This document shows positions 7,979 to 16,262 of a DNA stretch of 64,000 nt, one piece after another (the first letter of the stretch is position 1; each line of letters starts with the position of its first letter). The position numbers and the translations under genes are program-made. The notes below the pieces were generated by a model. That model did not search any database, had not been told where the DNA came from, and saw nothing but the letters and a program-made list of their open reading frames with translations. The stretch is from Ignavibacteriaceae bacterium (GTDB lineage Bacteria; Bacteroidota; Ignavibacteria; Ignavibacteriales; Ignavibacteriaceae), in assembly GCA_019638025.1 (NCBI GenBank), contig JAHBUO010000001.1, positions 62,001-126,000 of the forward strand. Reading direction: 5' to 3'.

Positions 7979-10369
7979 TCATTTAACAAACATTAATTTT
8001 TTTACAGTACGCAGAGCACCACATTTTAATTCGGCAAAATAAACTCCGCTTGAAAAATTTTCATTGTAGTTTGAAGTATTAAATTCTACTGAATATCGAC
8101 CGGGAGATTTTGTTTCATTTGCTAAAACAGCTACTTCGCGACCGGTTACATCAAATATTTTTAATTCAACTTTATCTGCTGTAGGGACTTCAAAATTAAT
8201 TATTGTTGAAGGATTAAATGGATTAGGATAATTTTGCTCTAATCTAAACTGATATGGAATTGCATTAGATTCATCCACATTTACGGTAGTGTTACCGGTT
8301 TTGAATCCGAAAAATGAAGTCCAAGCACTTGTTCCGATTGAGTTAAATGCAGCAACGCGCCAGAAATAAGTTTTTTGTGGGTCAAGATTCTGAACATAAA
8401 TAGTTGTGTCGCTTACAGTAGTATCAACAACAACTCCCGTAGTAAAATTACTATTGGTACCAAGCTGGAGCTTATATGATGTGGCATTATCGATTGATGA
8501 CCATTTGAGTGTCGGATTAAGCGGAACATCCAAAGTTGCATGAGGAGGTGATATAAGTGTTGGAGTTGCCGGAATTCCCGACTTAAATGTTCTTACAACA
8601 GAATACTCCCCGCCTCCGCCATAACTATAAGCTTTGACTCTCCAATAATAAGTAGTACTTGCTGTAATCTTGTTAAACACTGCAGATGTTCCTCGATACT
8701 CGCGCAAATCATATACAATATTTGCGAAGTTTGGATCAGTCGCAACTTGTACTCTATAACGTAATGCTTTGGGAACCAATGACCAGCTTAATGTTGTGCT
8801 TGATGTTAAATTATTCACCCCATCAGCAGGAGTTAATAGTGAAGGCTTTGCCGGGGTTAATCCGACTGTATCAAATAGAATAACATTGCTAAGAGCCGAT
8901 TCATTAGAATATCTATCGAATGCAGTTACTCCGTAATAATTCCCTTCAGTAACAGAAAACTTTGCATAGGTTGGGTCAAGGAATTCTACACCGGTATGTC
9001 CGAAGATATTTTTTTGTTCATTAATATCACCTGAAGGAGATGTAAATCTATATACCAAATATGAAACTGCCGTATCTCCTGTTGTTGAAGGTGTAGATTT
9101 ATCCCAATTCAAAGTATAAGAATCGTTTGTTAAGTTATATTCAAAACGCAAATTAGTCGGTGCATTTGGTTTGCCGTTTCCGCCGGGGAGCCAATTCATT
9201 TTTGGTGGAATGGATGGTTGTGAATAATAGTTATACTTTAACGAATCAACACAACCGGCTAAATTACTTGTAAGACTTCTTGAACTGAAGAAAACACCCC
9301 CTTTAATTGTTGGAGTTGACCTGTTAGTTTTCATTTCCCATGCTATTTCACTTGGTGACCAACCCGATTCCACATATCTATATGCAGGTAACCCAATATA
9401 CAAATCTCTTCCGTTAAGAAAAGTTGTTCCCGACCAATTTCCAAGTTGATTATTATAAGATACCCAATATAATTGAGGCATAATGTAATCTATGTAAGCC
9501 GGACCTTGTTGAAGAACTCCATTTGCATCACGGTATTCCCCTTTTAACCAATCGGCGGGAGTAATAAATATACTGTTATTTACCGATGGATTGCCGGAAG
9601 GGCTTACACCAAATTTAACATAAGGGGCAACCGTCTTGATACTATCATTAAGCATTTTCAATAATAAGTTAACATTGTTTTTTCTCCAGGCGGCTTTATC
9701 GGTAAAACCATTTGGATAGAGAGCAAAAGTCGCATCATCGTTGAAAGTGCCATACTCGGCGTAAGGATAAAAATAATCATCGAAATGAATACCATCTACA
9801 TTATATCTTCTAACAATATCCATTACAATTGATGTAACATAGTTTCGAACTGCAGGTAATCCGGGATTTAAGAAACGGTACTCGCTACCGTTACATTTTA
9901 TAATCCACTCGGGATGAGTATTGATAACGTGATTTGATGCTAAACTACTTACGCTTCCGCTTGTTTGAAGAGCTCTATATGGATTAAGCCACGCATGTAA
10001 TTCCATTCCTCTTTTGTGTGCTTCCTCAATTGCAAATTGAAGAGGGTCGTAAGTGGGGTCTGCAGGAGCCGCACCTTGTTGACCTGTTAAAAATCTTGAC
10101 CAGGGTTCAATGGAGCTTTTATAAACTGCATCGCATAAAGGTCTAACATGAAAAAATATTGAGTTATTTCCCGAAGCTCTGTGAGCATCAAAGAGGGATT
10201 GCAATTGTGTTTTTTGGGCATTAATTACTGAAGTAGTTGTCCCGGTTGAGCTGGGCCAATCGATACCTAACGAAGCCATCCATACTCCCCGAAGTTCAAA
10301 TTTCGGGATGGTGGTTTGAGCTGAAAGTAGTGTGGTAATTAATGAAATTAGTAAAAAGATTTTTTTCAT
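7979..10369 (-). CDS. T9SS-secreted GHL10 (DUF187) glycoside hydrolase with FN3 domains
   Basis: 796 aa. After a signal peptide (MKKIFLLISLITTLLSAQ) comes a GHL10 TIM barrel (about 25-390), with ELRGVWMASLGIDWPS at its start and DGIHFDDYFYPY carrying the acidic active-site region. E. coli DigH, of the same family, cuts denuded peptidoglycan glycan strands. Three fibronectin-III-like modules follow (about 400-500, 505-600, 603-695). The C-terminus is a type A T9SS sorting domain: NYPNPFNPSTIINFEVP, a FSSGVYFAEL stretch, and KKLMFVK at the end. The protein should therefore cross the outer membrane by T9SS and be anchored or released outside. Followed by the deacetylase gene in an apparent two-gene operon. 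Confidence 0.92.
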   Translation of the reverse strand: MKKIFLLISLITTLLSAQTTIPKFELRGVWMASLGIDWPSSTGTTTSVINAQKTQLQSLFDAHRASGNNSIFFHVRPLCDAVYKSSIEPWSRFLTGQQGAAPADPTYDPLQFAIEEAHKRGMELHAWLNPYRALQTSGSVSSLASNHVINTHPEWIIKCNGSEYRFLNPGLPAVRNYVTSIVMDIVRRYNVDGIHFDDYFYPYAEYGTFNDDATFALYPNGFTDKAAWRKNNVNLLLKMLNDSIKTVAPYVKFGVSPSGNPSVNNSIFITPADWLKGEYRDANGVLQQGPAYIDYIMPQLYWVSYNNQLGNWSGTTFLNGRDLYIGLPAYRYVESGWSPSEIAWEMKTNRSTPTIKGGVFFSSRSLTSNLAGCVDSLKYNYYSQPSIPPKMNWLPGGNGKPNAPTNLRFEYNLTNDSYTLNWDKSTPSTTGDTAVSYLVYRFTSPSGDINEQKNIFGHTGVEFLDPTYAKFSVTEGNYYGVTAFDRYSNESALSNVILFDTVGLTPAKPSLLTPADGVNNLTSSTTLSWSLVPKALRYRVQVATDPNFANIVYDLREYRGTSAVFNKITASTTYYWRVKAYSYGGGGEYSVVRTFKSGIPATPTLISPPHATLDVPLNPTLKWSSIDNATSYKLQLGTNSNFTTGVVVDTTVSDTTIYVQNLDPQKTYFWRVAAFNSIGTSAWTSFFGFKTGNTTVNVDESNAIPYQFRLEQNYPNPFNPSTIINFEVPTADKVELKIFDVTGREVAVLANETKSPGRYSVEFNTSNYNENFSSGVYFAELKCGALRTVKKLMFVK

Positions 10370-10552
10370 AATAAGATTCCTATCCAGTTAGCATTATAAT
10401 TTAGCTGAGTAAAATTAAGAATAATATTTTTATGAAGTAAGTAAAACTGAAACGTATTAAGCACAAAAAATAAAGAGGGGCTCACCCACACACACAATAA
10501 CGATTTTAACCGTTTTACATCCGGAACTTATCCTTTGTTTGGATTACCAATT

Positions 10553-10672
10553 CTACTTCATCAACAATAATTTCTTGGTTGATTTGTATTCATTTGAACG
10601 TAGTTCATACAAATATACTCCGCTTGAAAGCTTTGATGCGTTAAACTCTATGCTGTCCCAGTAGGTCGATAC
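10553..10672 (-). pseudogene. Remnant of a T9SS C-terminal sorting domain
   Basis: Read on the minus strand, this gives a continuous frame ending IEFNASKLSSGVYLYELRS, then KSTKKLLLMK and a TAG stop at 10553. This is the last half of a type A T9SS sorting domain, closely matching the ends of the intact proteins at 7979 and 55227. The frame is closed a few codons upstream, and no body of a secreted protein remains. It is therefore the tail of a deleted gene, too short for an ordinary gene call. Confidence 0.75.
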
Positions 10673-10743
10673 TCATTTCTTCATCTCCTCTGACTTATTT
10701 GAGTATTTCATTTACTATCTCATTTTACATCTTACTACATTCT

Positions 10744-10767
10744 CTGTCGAGGAGTGGTCCTCGACAG
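10744..10767. repeat. REP-like palindrome, copy 1
   Basis: Arms CTGTCGAGGA and TCCTCGACAG pair perfectly over 10 bp around a GTGG loop. GCCGTGAG follows, as in other copies. Six related copies lie between 10.7 and 18.1 kb, and I noticed none elsewhere in the window. Confidence 0.85.
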
Positions 10768-10809
10768 CCGTGAGAATAGATATCCTCTACAACCCAAGCG
10801 CAAAAAAAA

Positions 10810-10833
10810 CTGTCGAGAAGTAATTCTCGACAG
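10810..10833 (-). terminator. REP-like palindrome, copy 2, likely serving as terminator of the 229-aa gene
   Basis: Arms CTGTCGAGAA and TTCTCGACAG pair perfectly over 10 bp with a 4-nt loop. Read on the minus strand, the hairpin is followed by eight T (the A-run at 10802-10809). It lies 21 nt beyond the stop of the minus-strand gene at 10855. It differs from copy 1 by a paired change: G-C there, A-T here. Confidence 0.75.
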
Positions 10834-10854
10834 CCTCGGAAATAACTCTTCTTT

Positions 10855-11544
10855 CTAATACTTCTCTTTCTGGAAGCCCCATGCCCGCATTTCGGATTTA
10901 TATGTATCGGGGTAATTAGCCTTCAATACGTTTATTAATGCAACTAAGTGTTTTTTTAGCTCATCCTTTAATTGATTCTTTCCACTTACTTTTCCGGCTA
11001 CCGACTCATCCATACTTGCGGCTTCTTGTTTTAGCGGCAGATATTGGTTACGGATATTTTCCCAGTAAGCTGTACCGTATGTTCTTCCACTCAAACCATC
11101 TCTATTGAGGGCTTCAAGAATTAGATTCAGTGAGGCGATGCGGTTGTCTCTATCAGCCTGAAGTTTGTAAGTTGTGCCAGCTTTTATTATTCCGTATTGC
11201 GGATAATGAGCTTTATCATCATTGCCATAAAGCTCTTTTAGATAATCCTTAATAAATCCGATACCGATGTCTATCTGTTTGTCTAGATTTTTGAGTTGAT
11301 TCGATATCGCAGGTCGGAAGCTCCCTTCAGAAATACGTGCAGTTAATATTTGCTCATAATCTGTTGTTTTACTTACGAGATTATTGGCGTTCGTCCAGAT
11401 TAACGTAATTTCGGGGGTATGCCTCCATTTTTCCACTACACTTTTTGCTGTGGTTAATAAGTCAATATCCGATGCCGGGATATTCCCCCTTGACCCTTTT
11501 GATTTTGGTTCAAGACCGGTTGTGTTTTCTGTAATTTCGTCCAT
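10855..11544 (-). CDS. Uncharacterised 229-aa protein of the repeat island
   Basis: No known domain is recognised. The protein is soluble, mostly helical in appearance, with no signal peptide or membrane segment. The N-terminus is polar (GLEPKSKGSRGNIPASDIDL), then TPEITLIWTNANNL, a long helical middle, and a conserved-looking end with ANYPDTYKSEMRAWGFQKEKY. From memory, unannotated proteins with this type of ending recur in Bacteroidota genomes; I cannot confirm this here. The start is ATG with AAGGA 6 nt upstream, and a likely terminator follows the stop, so it looks like a functional single-gene unit. It sits in the repeat-rich island with no partner gene next to it. Confidence 0.65.
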   Translation of the reverse strand: MDEITENTTGLEPKSKGSRGNIPASDIDLLTTAKSVVEKWRHTPEITLIWTNANNLVSKTTDYEQILTARISEGSFRPAISNQLKNLDKQIDIGIGFIKDYLKELYGNDDKAHYPQYGIIKAGTTYKLQADRDNRIASLNLILEALNRDGLSGRTYGTAYWENIRNQYLPLKQEAASMDESVAGKVSGKNQLKDELKKHLVALINVLKANYPDTYKSEMRAWGFQKEKY

Positions 11545-11734
11545 AATGGTTCCTTCATATTATGATGATTATGTTATTTAGTCAAATGAGTGGTTTTCCC
11601 CATTCATTTTCATTTGTACTTATTTATAATTATAATCGAATCAGATTTTCATTTTTTCTTTTCAAGAAACCATTGAGAACTAAATAACTAAGAAGTTAAA
11701 TAGACACATTTGCTCAATAAGTCCCCCTATTTTT

Positions 11735-11975
11735 TCTGCTGATGAGGTAAATTATTCAATTAAGCCTAAATAAATAAAATTTACCCCACTTTATATTCAT
11801 TTGCTCCCTCTTTTCATTAATTTAAGTGACTTAATATTATTTTGTCCCTTCATTTGTTTGATTTGATATACTTAATATTATATTGGGCTATCATTTGTCC
11901 AATTTGATACACTTTATATTTTAATATACCCTAATTCATTCAAATTAATCCACTTTATTTTTATTTGTGCTTTTA
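11735..11975. repeat. Degenerate tandem array, about 40-bp unit
   Basis: Five diverged copies of a unit resembling TCATTTGTTTAATTTGATAC followed by ACTTAATATTATATTGTCCC can be lined up, for example TTTGATATACTTAATATTAT beside TTTGATACACTTTATATTTT. Units differ in length by several bases, so the array is old. There is no open frame across it. Confidence 0.5.
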
Positions 11976-12181
11976 TTTATTTCCTTTAGCTCTGTTAAAA
12001 AATAAAAGTTAAATCAAACATCCTCTGAATCCCATCGGAGGAAAGCCGAATAACAAAAAAAATGAGGATAATAATAACGGTTATTATCTTCGTTACAATT
12101 ATAACATAATCCACAAAACTAGCAAGTGGTGACCATCACACGGATAGTTTTTTTGTTAAGCATCTTGCTAACAATAAAGAA

Positions 12182-12560
12182 TGTCGAGAAGTGGTCCTCG
12201 ACAGCCGTGTGTATTCTAAATTCTGACTACTTACTACTGATTTAACTTTCCCGCACATTAAAAAATTGCTCTTACGATTGAATTCATAATCAATTACTCT
12301 GAATGAATTATGAGCAAAAATTTCTGTTAAGCGAGAAAATCTGTTTGAACGAAGTGAGTTATTTTATCGTAGGAAATTTTTGTGGTGTAGTTTATCAACT
12401 CCCTAATAAAGCAATTTTTTTAAGTGCATGTTTCTTTTCGTTCTTTTCTTTCGCAAAGAAAAGAACAGGATTTGGTATGAATGGATTTGTAGTTAAGTAA
12501 ACTAAACTATTATGAAAATTTATTATTCCTCCGGTGAATGTCGAGGAATGGTCCTCGACA
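12182..12560. repeat. Composite repeat, copy 1 (REP - conserved core - REP)
   Basis: It begins with a REP-like palindrome (12182-12203, one mismatch) and ends with another (12539-12560, perfect 9-bp stem). Between them is the motif CCCGCACATTAAAAAATTGC and a 155-nt core (12314-12468) almost identical to 17810-17965. The core has two foldable parts. The first is a long stem with outer arms GCAAAAATTTCT and GGAAATTTTTGT. The second is a perfect 12-bp stem, GTTCTTTTCTTT with AAAGAAAAGAAC, around CGC. I recall similar AAAGAAAAGAAC sequences as common noncoding repeats in Bacteroidota (memory, not checked). The 65-codon open frame through it is a by-product. Confidence 0.85.
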
Positions 12561-12594
12561 GCCGTGAACCTTAGAATTCCCCCTTTTCATTTAA

Positions 12595-12621
12595 GCCCGA
12601 ACTTTCTGTTCGGGCTTTTTT
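12595..12621 (+). terminator. Strong intrinsic terminator without an obvious upstream gene
   Basis: GCCCGAAC (12595-12602) and GTTCGGGC (12608-12615) form a perfect 8-bp stem with loop TTTCT, followed by six T. No plus-strand gene lies before it, only the composite repeat, so either the repeat is transcribed or a gene upstream has been lost. Confidence 0.8.
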
Positions 12622-12799
12622 ATTACATTAGGATAAAATATATTCGCTAAATAAAATTGAGACCTTAGATGACGGGCAAGGGTTTATATTGCACACCAAG
12701 AAATTCCCGACATTCAAATTGATGCTCATAGTGTGTTTAGAGTTGTAAGCATAGTAAAAATTAAAAATAATAAGTGATAACATTAGAGGAGAAGATATA

Positions 12800-13027
12800 A
12801 TGGACTCTATTGAAGATGAAAAACTTGACGCCGAAAAAGAAGCAAATCTATTCACCCAGGAGTTAAGAGAAGCAGAGAGACAGTTTAAGCTGCTACCACC
12901 GGAAGAGCAAAAGAAAATCCTCGAAACTCGCGCTCGTTTTGGGGAACGTGAAGCCGGCATTACTAAAGCCTATGAGGAACTTGAGGAAGAAAAAAGGCGA
13001 AGGGAAAACGAAAAGAAATATTGGTAG
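12800..13027 (+). CDS. Small highly charged coiled-coil protein, 75 aa
   Basis: A 75-aa protein made largely of Glu, Lys and Arg in heptad-like spacing (AEKEANLFTQELREAERQF, then ITKAYEELEEEKRRRENEK). This predicts one or two long helices and no enzyme fold. I do not recognise a family. The start is well supported: GGAG sits 9 nt before the ATG. It runs towards the restriction-methylase gene and ends 67 nt from its stop. It could be an orphan antitoxin-like or adaptor protein, but nothing in the sequence shows that. Confidence 0.6.
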   Translation: MDSIEDEKLDAEKEANLFTQELREAERQFKLLPPEEQKKILETRARFGEREAGITKAYEELEEEKRRRENEKKYW

Positions 13028-13094
13028 TTTAGAATTTGCGGTAGCAGTTAGAGACTCTATAATCCGGCGTGGAAACAATTTTTAATGTTTTCTG

Positions 13095-16000
13095 CTAACC
13101 GATTATTTTCTTAACAATTTTGTCTATCTCTTTCATTTCTTCGGAGAGCTGATTTTTTATTTCAACTCTTAATCTACCCAATCTGTTTGCGTTTAGGTCT
13201 TGCTGAGGGGGGTTTGTTTCTAAGAACTGTTTAGCTTTTGTATGGCAGGTTTTACCTAACTCTGCCAATGCAATATGGTCTCCGTTTTTTTCATCATATT
13301 TTGGAAAATAAATATCGAGAATTTTTTTGTGTACATGTCTTTCTCCAAATAACCCTTTTGCCTGAAAATCTTTCATTAGGATGTTTGGCACAGTAGAATT
13401 TAGTAAAGATGACAAATAAAATGCCTCATTCTTGCAATGTGTACAATATGTATAGACAACACTTTCAAAAAATAATTCTTCTTGAATAATACTTCTGTCT
13501 GCAACAAGAGCATTTGCATCTTTAGCAGATGAGTTATAAACAACCGTAAATGGGGCATTCAAATCTTGAGTTGTCAACTTATTTTGCCAATTCAAATAAT
13601 TTTCAAGCGACATATTTTTGTTGTTCTCTGTTTTATGTAAATCCCAAATTCTTTCAGCATTCTTAAACCATTTAGAGGCATTGATATAGCCGCTTTTAAG
13701 AAGTTCATCAGCCGAATGGAGATTAATAACTTTAAGATTATTTTCGTTGGTATCAATTGTAACGGGGAGAACAATTAAATCAGGTTTGTAGAGGGCAAAA
13801 GGCAAAATACTTTTAGAGAGAGCCGTTCTGAAAAGAAATCTACTTTCAATTTTCCCATGAAGTTCAATTTCTTTCCAGGGCATTTTAGCATCCGGTTTTA
13901 TTGCTTCGGAAGTTTTGATATTAATAATTCTATCATCAAAATCTTTCGGTGTATCTTGCGTTAACTCAACAAAGTAAAAACAACGTGGGACTATAGTTGC
14001 CCCTTGTCTGAACGCCGCCTTATAAGGATTAACTTTGTTTTGTGCTTTGTATTTTCTTTTTGTTAATGCAGATGAACTTCCTTGTTTTGCATAGAAGAAT
14101 TTTGAGGCTTCTTCTTTCAAAAATTCCTTTGCCACAGAGTATTTGCAATTATGAGAGGTGAGCTTACCGTTAAAAATAATTCCGGTTATTCCCGAGTTAG
14201 GAATATTTCTATTTTTTTTGTTTTCATACTTGAGTGCAAATAATACCGATGTGGGAACTCTGAAAAGAGGGGCAACCTCGTTTAAATCCCAAATCATATT
14301 TAACTTAAAACCCTCAGCTTTGCCGCTTCTGGCATTATCATGATGGTCGGCACTAAAAAAACTTCTTGGAAGCACAAAGGCAAGTTTTCCGTTCTCTTTC
14401 AAAAAATAGCTTGAGCAGTAAGCAAGAAATATTGCGGCAATTTCGAGGTGAGGAAAGTTTGCTACTCTTGCCGGTTTTACATTATACTTTTCGGCAAGCG
14501 CATTAAGTATATTTTGATATTCTTCATTTTTAATTGAACTATAAGTAAACCAGGGGGGATTTCCGATTACATAATTAAATTTGTTGGCAAGGAAGTAGGG
14601 TTTATAGAGATTTTGGACAATAAATTTCCAAATACTGTCTCTCCCTTTTTGTTTTACCTTACATAAACTTTCATAGATTTTATAAAAACTTTCAACAACA
14701 AGTTTATTAAAGCCCCCATTTTTTATTTGCTTCGAAAGTATATTAGTAAATGTTTCAACAGATACTTTTCTACTTCCAAAAGTCTGTTCGGCGAGGTCTT
14801 CGCTAATTTCGAGAGCCTGGTCAAATACCTTAACATCATTAAGAATTTGTGAACTTAGTTCAAGGGTTTCTTTATCGATATTCATTTTAAAGTTAGTACC
14901 GAAAAGGTCTTCCACCCCATCTGGGGCAAGTAGAGTATTTGCAAGAATTATATTAAGATGAATAGGGACTTTTGCATTAACAACATCTTTGCCGAGTGCA
15001 AGGAGCATATTTGTTTTAGCTATCTGAACAGATAATGGATGAATATCAATTCCATAAATTGAACTATTCACTTCATCAACCGAGATAGCGGGATTCAGAG
15101 TTCGGAAACGGTGAACAGCCGCAATAAGAAAAGAACCACTTCCGCAAGCCGGATCTAAAACCGTTTCTCCTTTATTAAAGTTAAATTCTTTCAAAATACG
15201 TTCGCAAAGCCAATCGGGGGTGTAATACTCACCGAGGGCATGTCTTGTATCTAAATCGATAAGTTCTTGATAAACACCTTTAAGAATATCCTCATCAACA
15301 TTGTTGAAATCAAAAGTTGAAATTTCCTGTGCAATAACTCTAAACATTCCTTTTAGAGCAGTAAAGTCCCTCTCATTTTTAACCCAGTGGAAGAAGTCGT
15401 CATCAACAAAATTTCGGATATTAAATTTATGGAACATAGAGCCGTCGATAATGGTTTTTAACTCGTTATCGTCTATATAATCATCATTACTAACCACGGT
15501 ATAAGCAAGGAGTTTAGAGAAAACGCTCAGATAAGTATGAATTAAAAAGTTGTTTTCGGTTGCATCAAATGAGCCGTAAGCGATACTTAAAAATTTACGC
15601 CATTGCTCAAAAGCAACCTGAACCTCACCATACTTTTTAGCATTATTAAAATGATTATTAAGGTGCCGGAATGATTCAAAAAAAACATTGCTTTGATAAC
15701 CGAATGATTCTTCAATTCTTCTGAGTGTGGCTTTTATTTTTTCTTCTTTAAAAAGGAATCTGTCCAGCCAGAAATAAAACTCATCAATATTCTTTTCGGT
15801 TAAAGTGAAAGAGGTGCTTTCTATTTCATTCAGAATAAGTTCTTCTTCTCTTAAAGATTCAATTTTTTCAATGCATTCAACCGAAGGGGCAAATACTTTC
15901 CAAGTAATAAAATCAGATGCAATGAGCGTAAAGTTATATCCTTCACCTTTTTTAAGAAGTCCTAACAAATACCCGGCAAGTTGTTCCTTTGCGTGGTTGA

Positions 16001-16262
16001 GGGTTGTATTAAGGTTATTTTCAAATTCAATTAATACCTTATTATAAAGAGTATCTGCACTCCCTCTATGTAGTTTATCTTTTCTTGGAATATCAACGAT
16101 TGTGCTCTCAGCACCAAGAGTAATTTTATCTATAAGTTTTAATATTTCTGCATCCCCGGCATATAGACGATTTAAAAGGTCTTTAAATGCTTCTTTCTTA
16201 GTCAGTTCCTTATTGGCAGATTTTATTTTGTTATAATATTCAAGTATCAACAAATTTTTCAT
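13095..16262 (-). CDS. Type IIG-like restriction enzyme / N6-adenine methyltransferase
   Basis: A 1055-aa single-chain enzyme of the Eco57I type. The methyltransferase motifs are clear: motif I DPACGSGSF at about 370-378 binds S-adenosylmethionine, and motif IV NPPW at 568-571 marks an adenine-N6 methylase. The N-terminus carries a likely PD-(D/E)xK nuclease core: Asp70, then VLIEFE with Glu79 and Glu81, then AKEQLAGYL. A Glu replaces the usual Lys. The region after about 780 probably contains the DNA-target recognition part. It should cut and methylate DNA in one polypeptide, so it needs no partner subunit, and none is nearby. The ATG start has a weak ribosome site. It lies between the two composite repeats, as expected for a horizontally acquired defence gene. 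Confidence 0.85.
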   Translation of the reverse strand: MKNLLILEYYNKIKSANKELTKKEAFKDLLNRLYAGDAEILKLIDKITLGAESTIVDIPRKDKLHRGSADTLYNKVLIEFENNLNTTLNHAKEQLAGYLLGLLKKGEGYNFTLIASDFITWKVFAPSVECIEKIESLREEELILNEIESTSFTLTEKNIDEFYFWLDRFLFKEEKIKATLRRIEESFGYQSNVFFESFRHLNNHFNNAKKYGEVQVAFEQWRKFLSIAYGSFDATENNFLIHTYLSVFSKLLAYTVVSNDDYIDDNELKTIIDGSMFHKFNIRNFVDDDFFHWVKNERDFTALKGMFRVIAQEISTFDFNNVDEDILKGVYQELIDLDTRHALGEYYTPDWLCERILKEFNFNKGETVLDPACGSGSFLIAAVHRFRTLNPAISVDEVNSSIYGIDIHPLSVQIAKTNMLLALGKDVVNAKVPIHLNIILANTLLAPDGVEDLFGTNFKMNIDKETLELSSQILNDVKVFDQALEISEDLAEQTFGSRKVSVETFTNILSKQIKNGGFNKLVVESFYKIYESLCKVKQKGRDSIWKFIVQNLYKPYFLANKFNYVIGNPPWFTYSSIKNEEYQNILNALAEKYNVKPARVANFPHLEIAAIFLAYCSSYFLKENGKLAFVLPRSFFSADHHDNARSGKAEGFKLNMIWDLNEVAPLFRVPTSVLFALKYENKKNRNIPNSGITGIIFNGKLTSHNCKYSVAKEFLKEEASKFFYAKQGSSSALTKRKYKAQNKVNPYKAAFRQGATIVPRCFYFVELTQDTPKDFDDRIINIKTSEAIKPDAKMPWKEIELHGKIESRFLFRTALSKSILPFALYKPDLIVLPVTIDTNENNLKVINLHSADELLKSGYINASKWFKNAERIWDLHKTENNKNMSLENYLNWQNKLTTQDLNAPFTVVYNSSAKDANALVADRSIIQEELFFESVVYTYCTHCKNEAFYLSSLLNSTVPNILMKDFQAKGLFGERHVHKKILDIYFPKYDEKNGDHIALAELGKTCHTKAKQFLETNPPQQDLNANRLGRLRVEIKNQLSEEMKEIDKIVKKIIG

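Larger units (their letters stand above)
10370..10854. other. Intergenic region at the left edge of the accessory island
   Basis: 485 nt without an intact gene. It holds the remains of a T9SS sorting domain (10553-10672, minus strand) and two REP-like palindromes (10744-10767 and 10810-10833). The part next to the GHL10 gene (10370-10500) should contain that gene's promoter, but I see no clear boxes. Confidence 0.6.
11545..12799. other. Long gene-poor region with repeats
   Basis: About 1.25 kb with no convincing gene. In order: upstream region of the 229-aa gene; a degenerate tandem array of about 40-bp units (about 11735-11975); small inverted repeats (for example GATAATAA/TTATTATC at 12067-12088); composite repeat copy 1 (12182-12560); a terminator (12595-12621); and a short open stretch at 12671-12778. 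This last reads RVYIAHQEIPDIQIDAHSVF and looks protein-like, but has no start codon and may be a gene remnant. Confidence 0.6.

Noticed and set aside
12067-12088. Operator-like inverted repeat GATAATAA/TTATTATC
   Set aside because: It is AT-only apart from its ends, lies far from any gene start, and such palindromes are expected by chance in this AT-rich stretch.
12303-12500. 65-codon open frame
   Set aside because: It lies inside the composite repeat, and the matching frame in copy 2 is broken by an indel. No ribosome site.
12628-12960. 110-codon minus-strand frame over the 75-aa gene
   Set aside because: It is Ser/Phe-rich antisense of a gene with a strong ribosome site, typical of a shadow frame.
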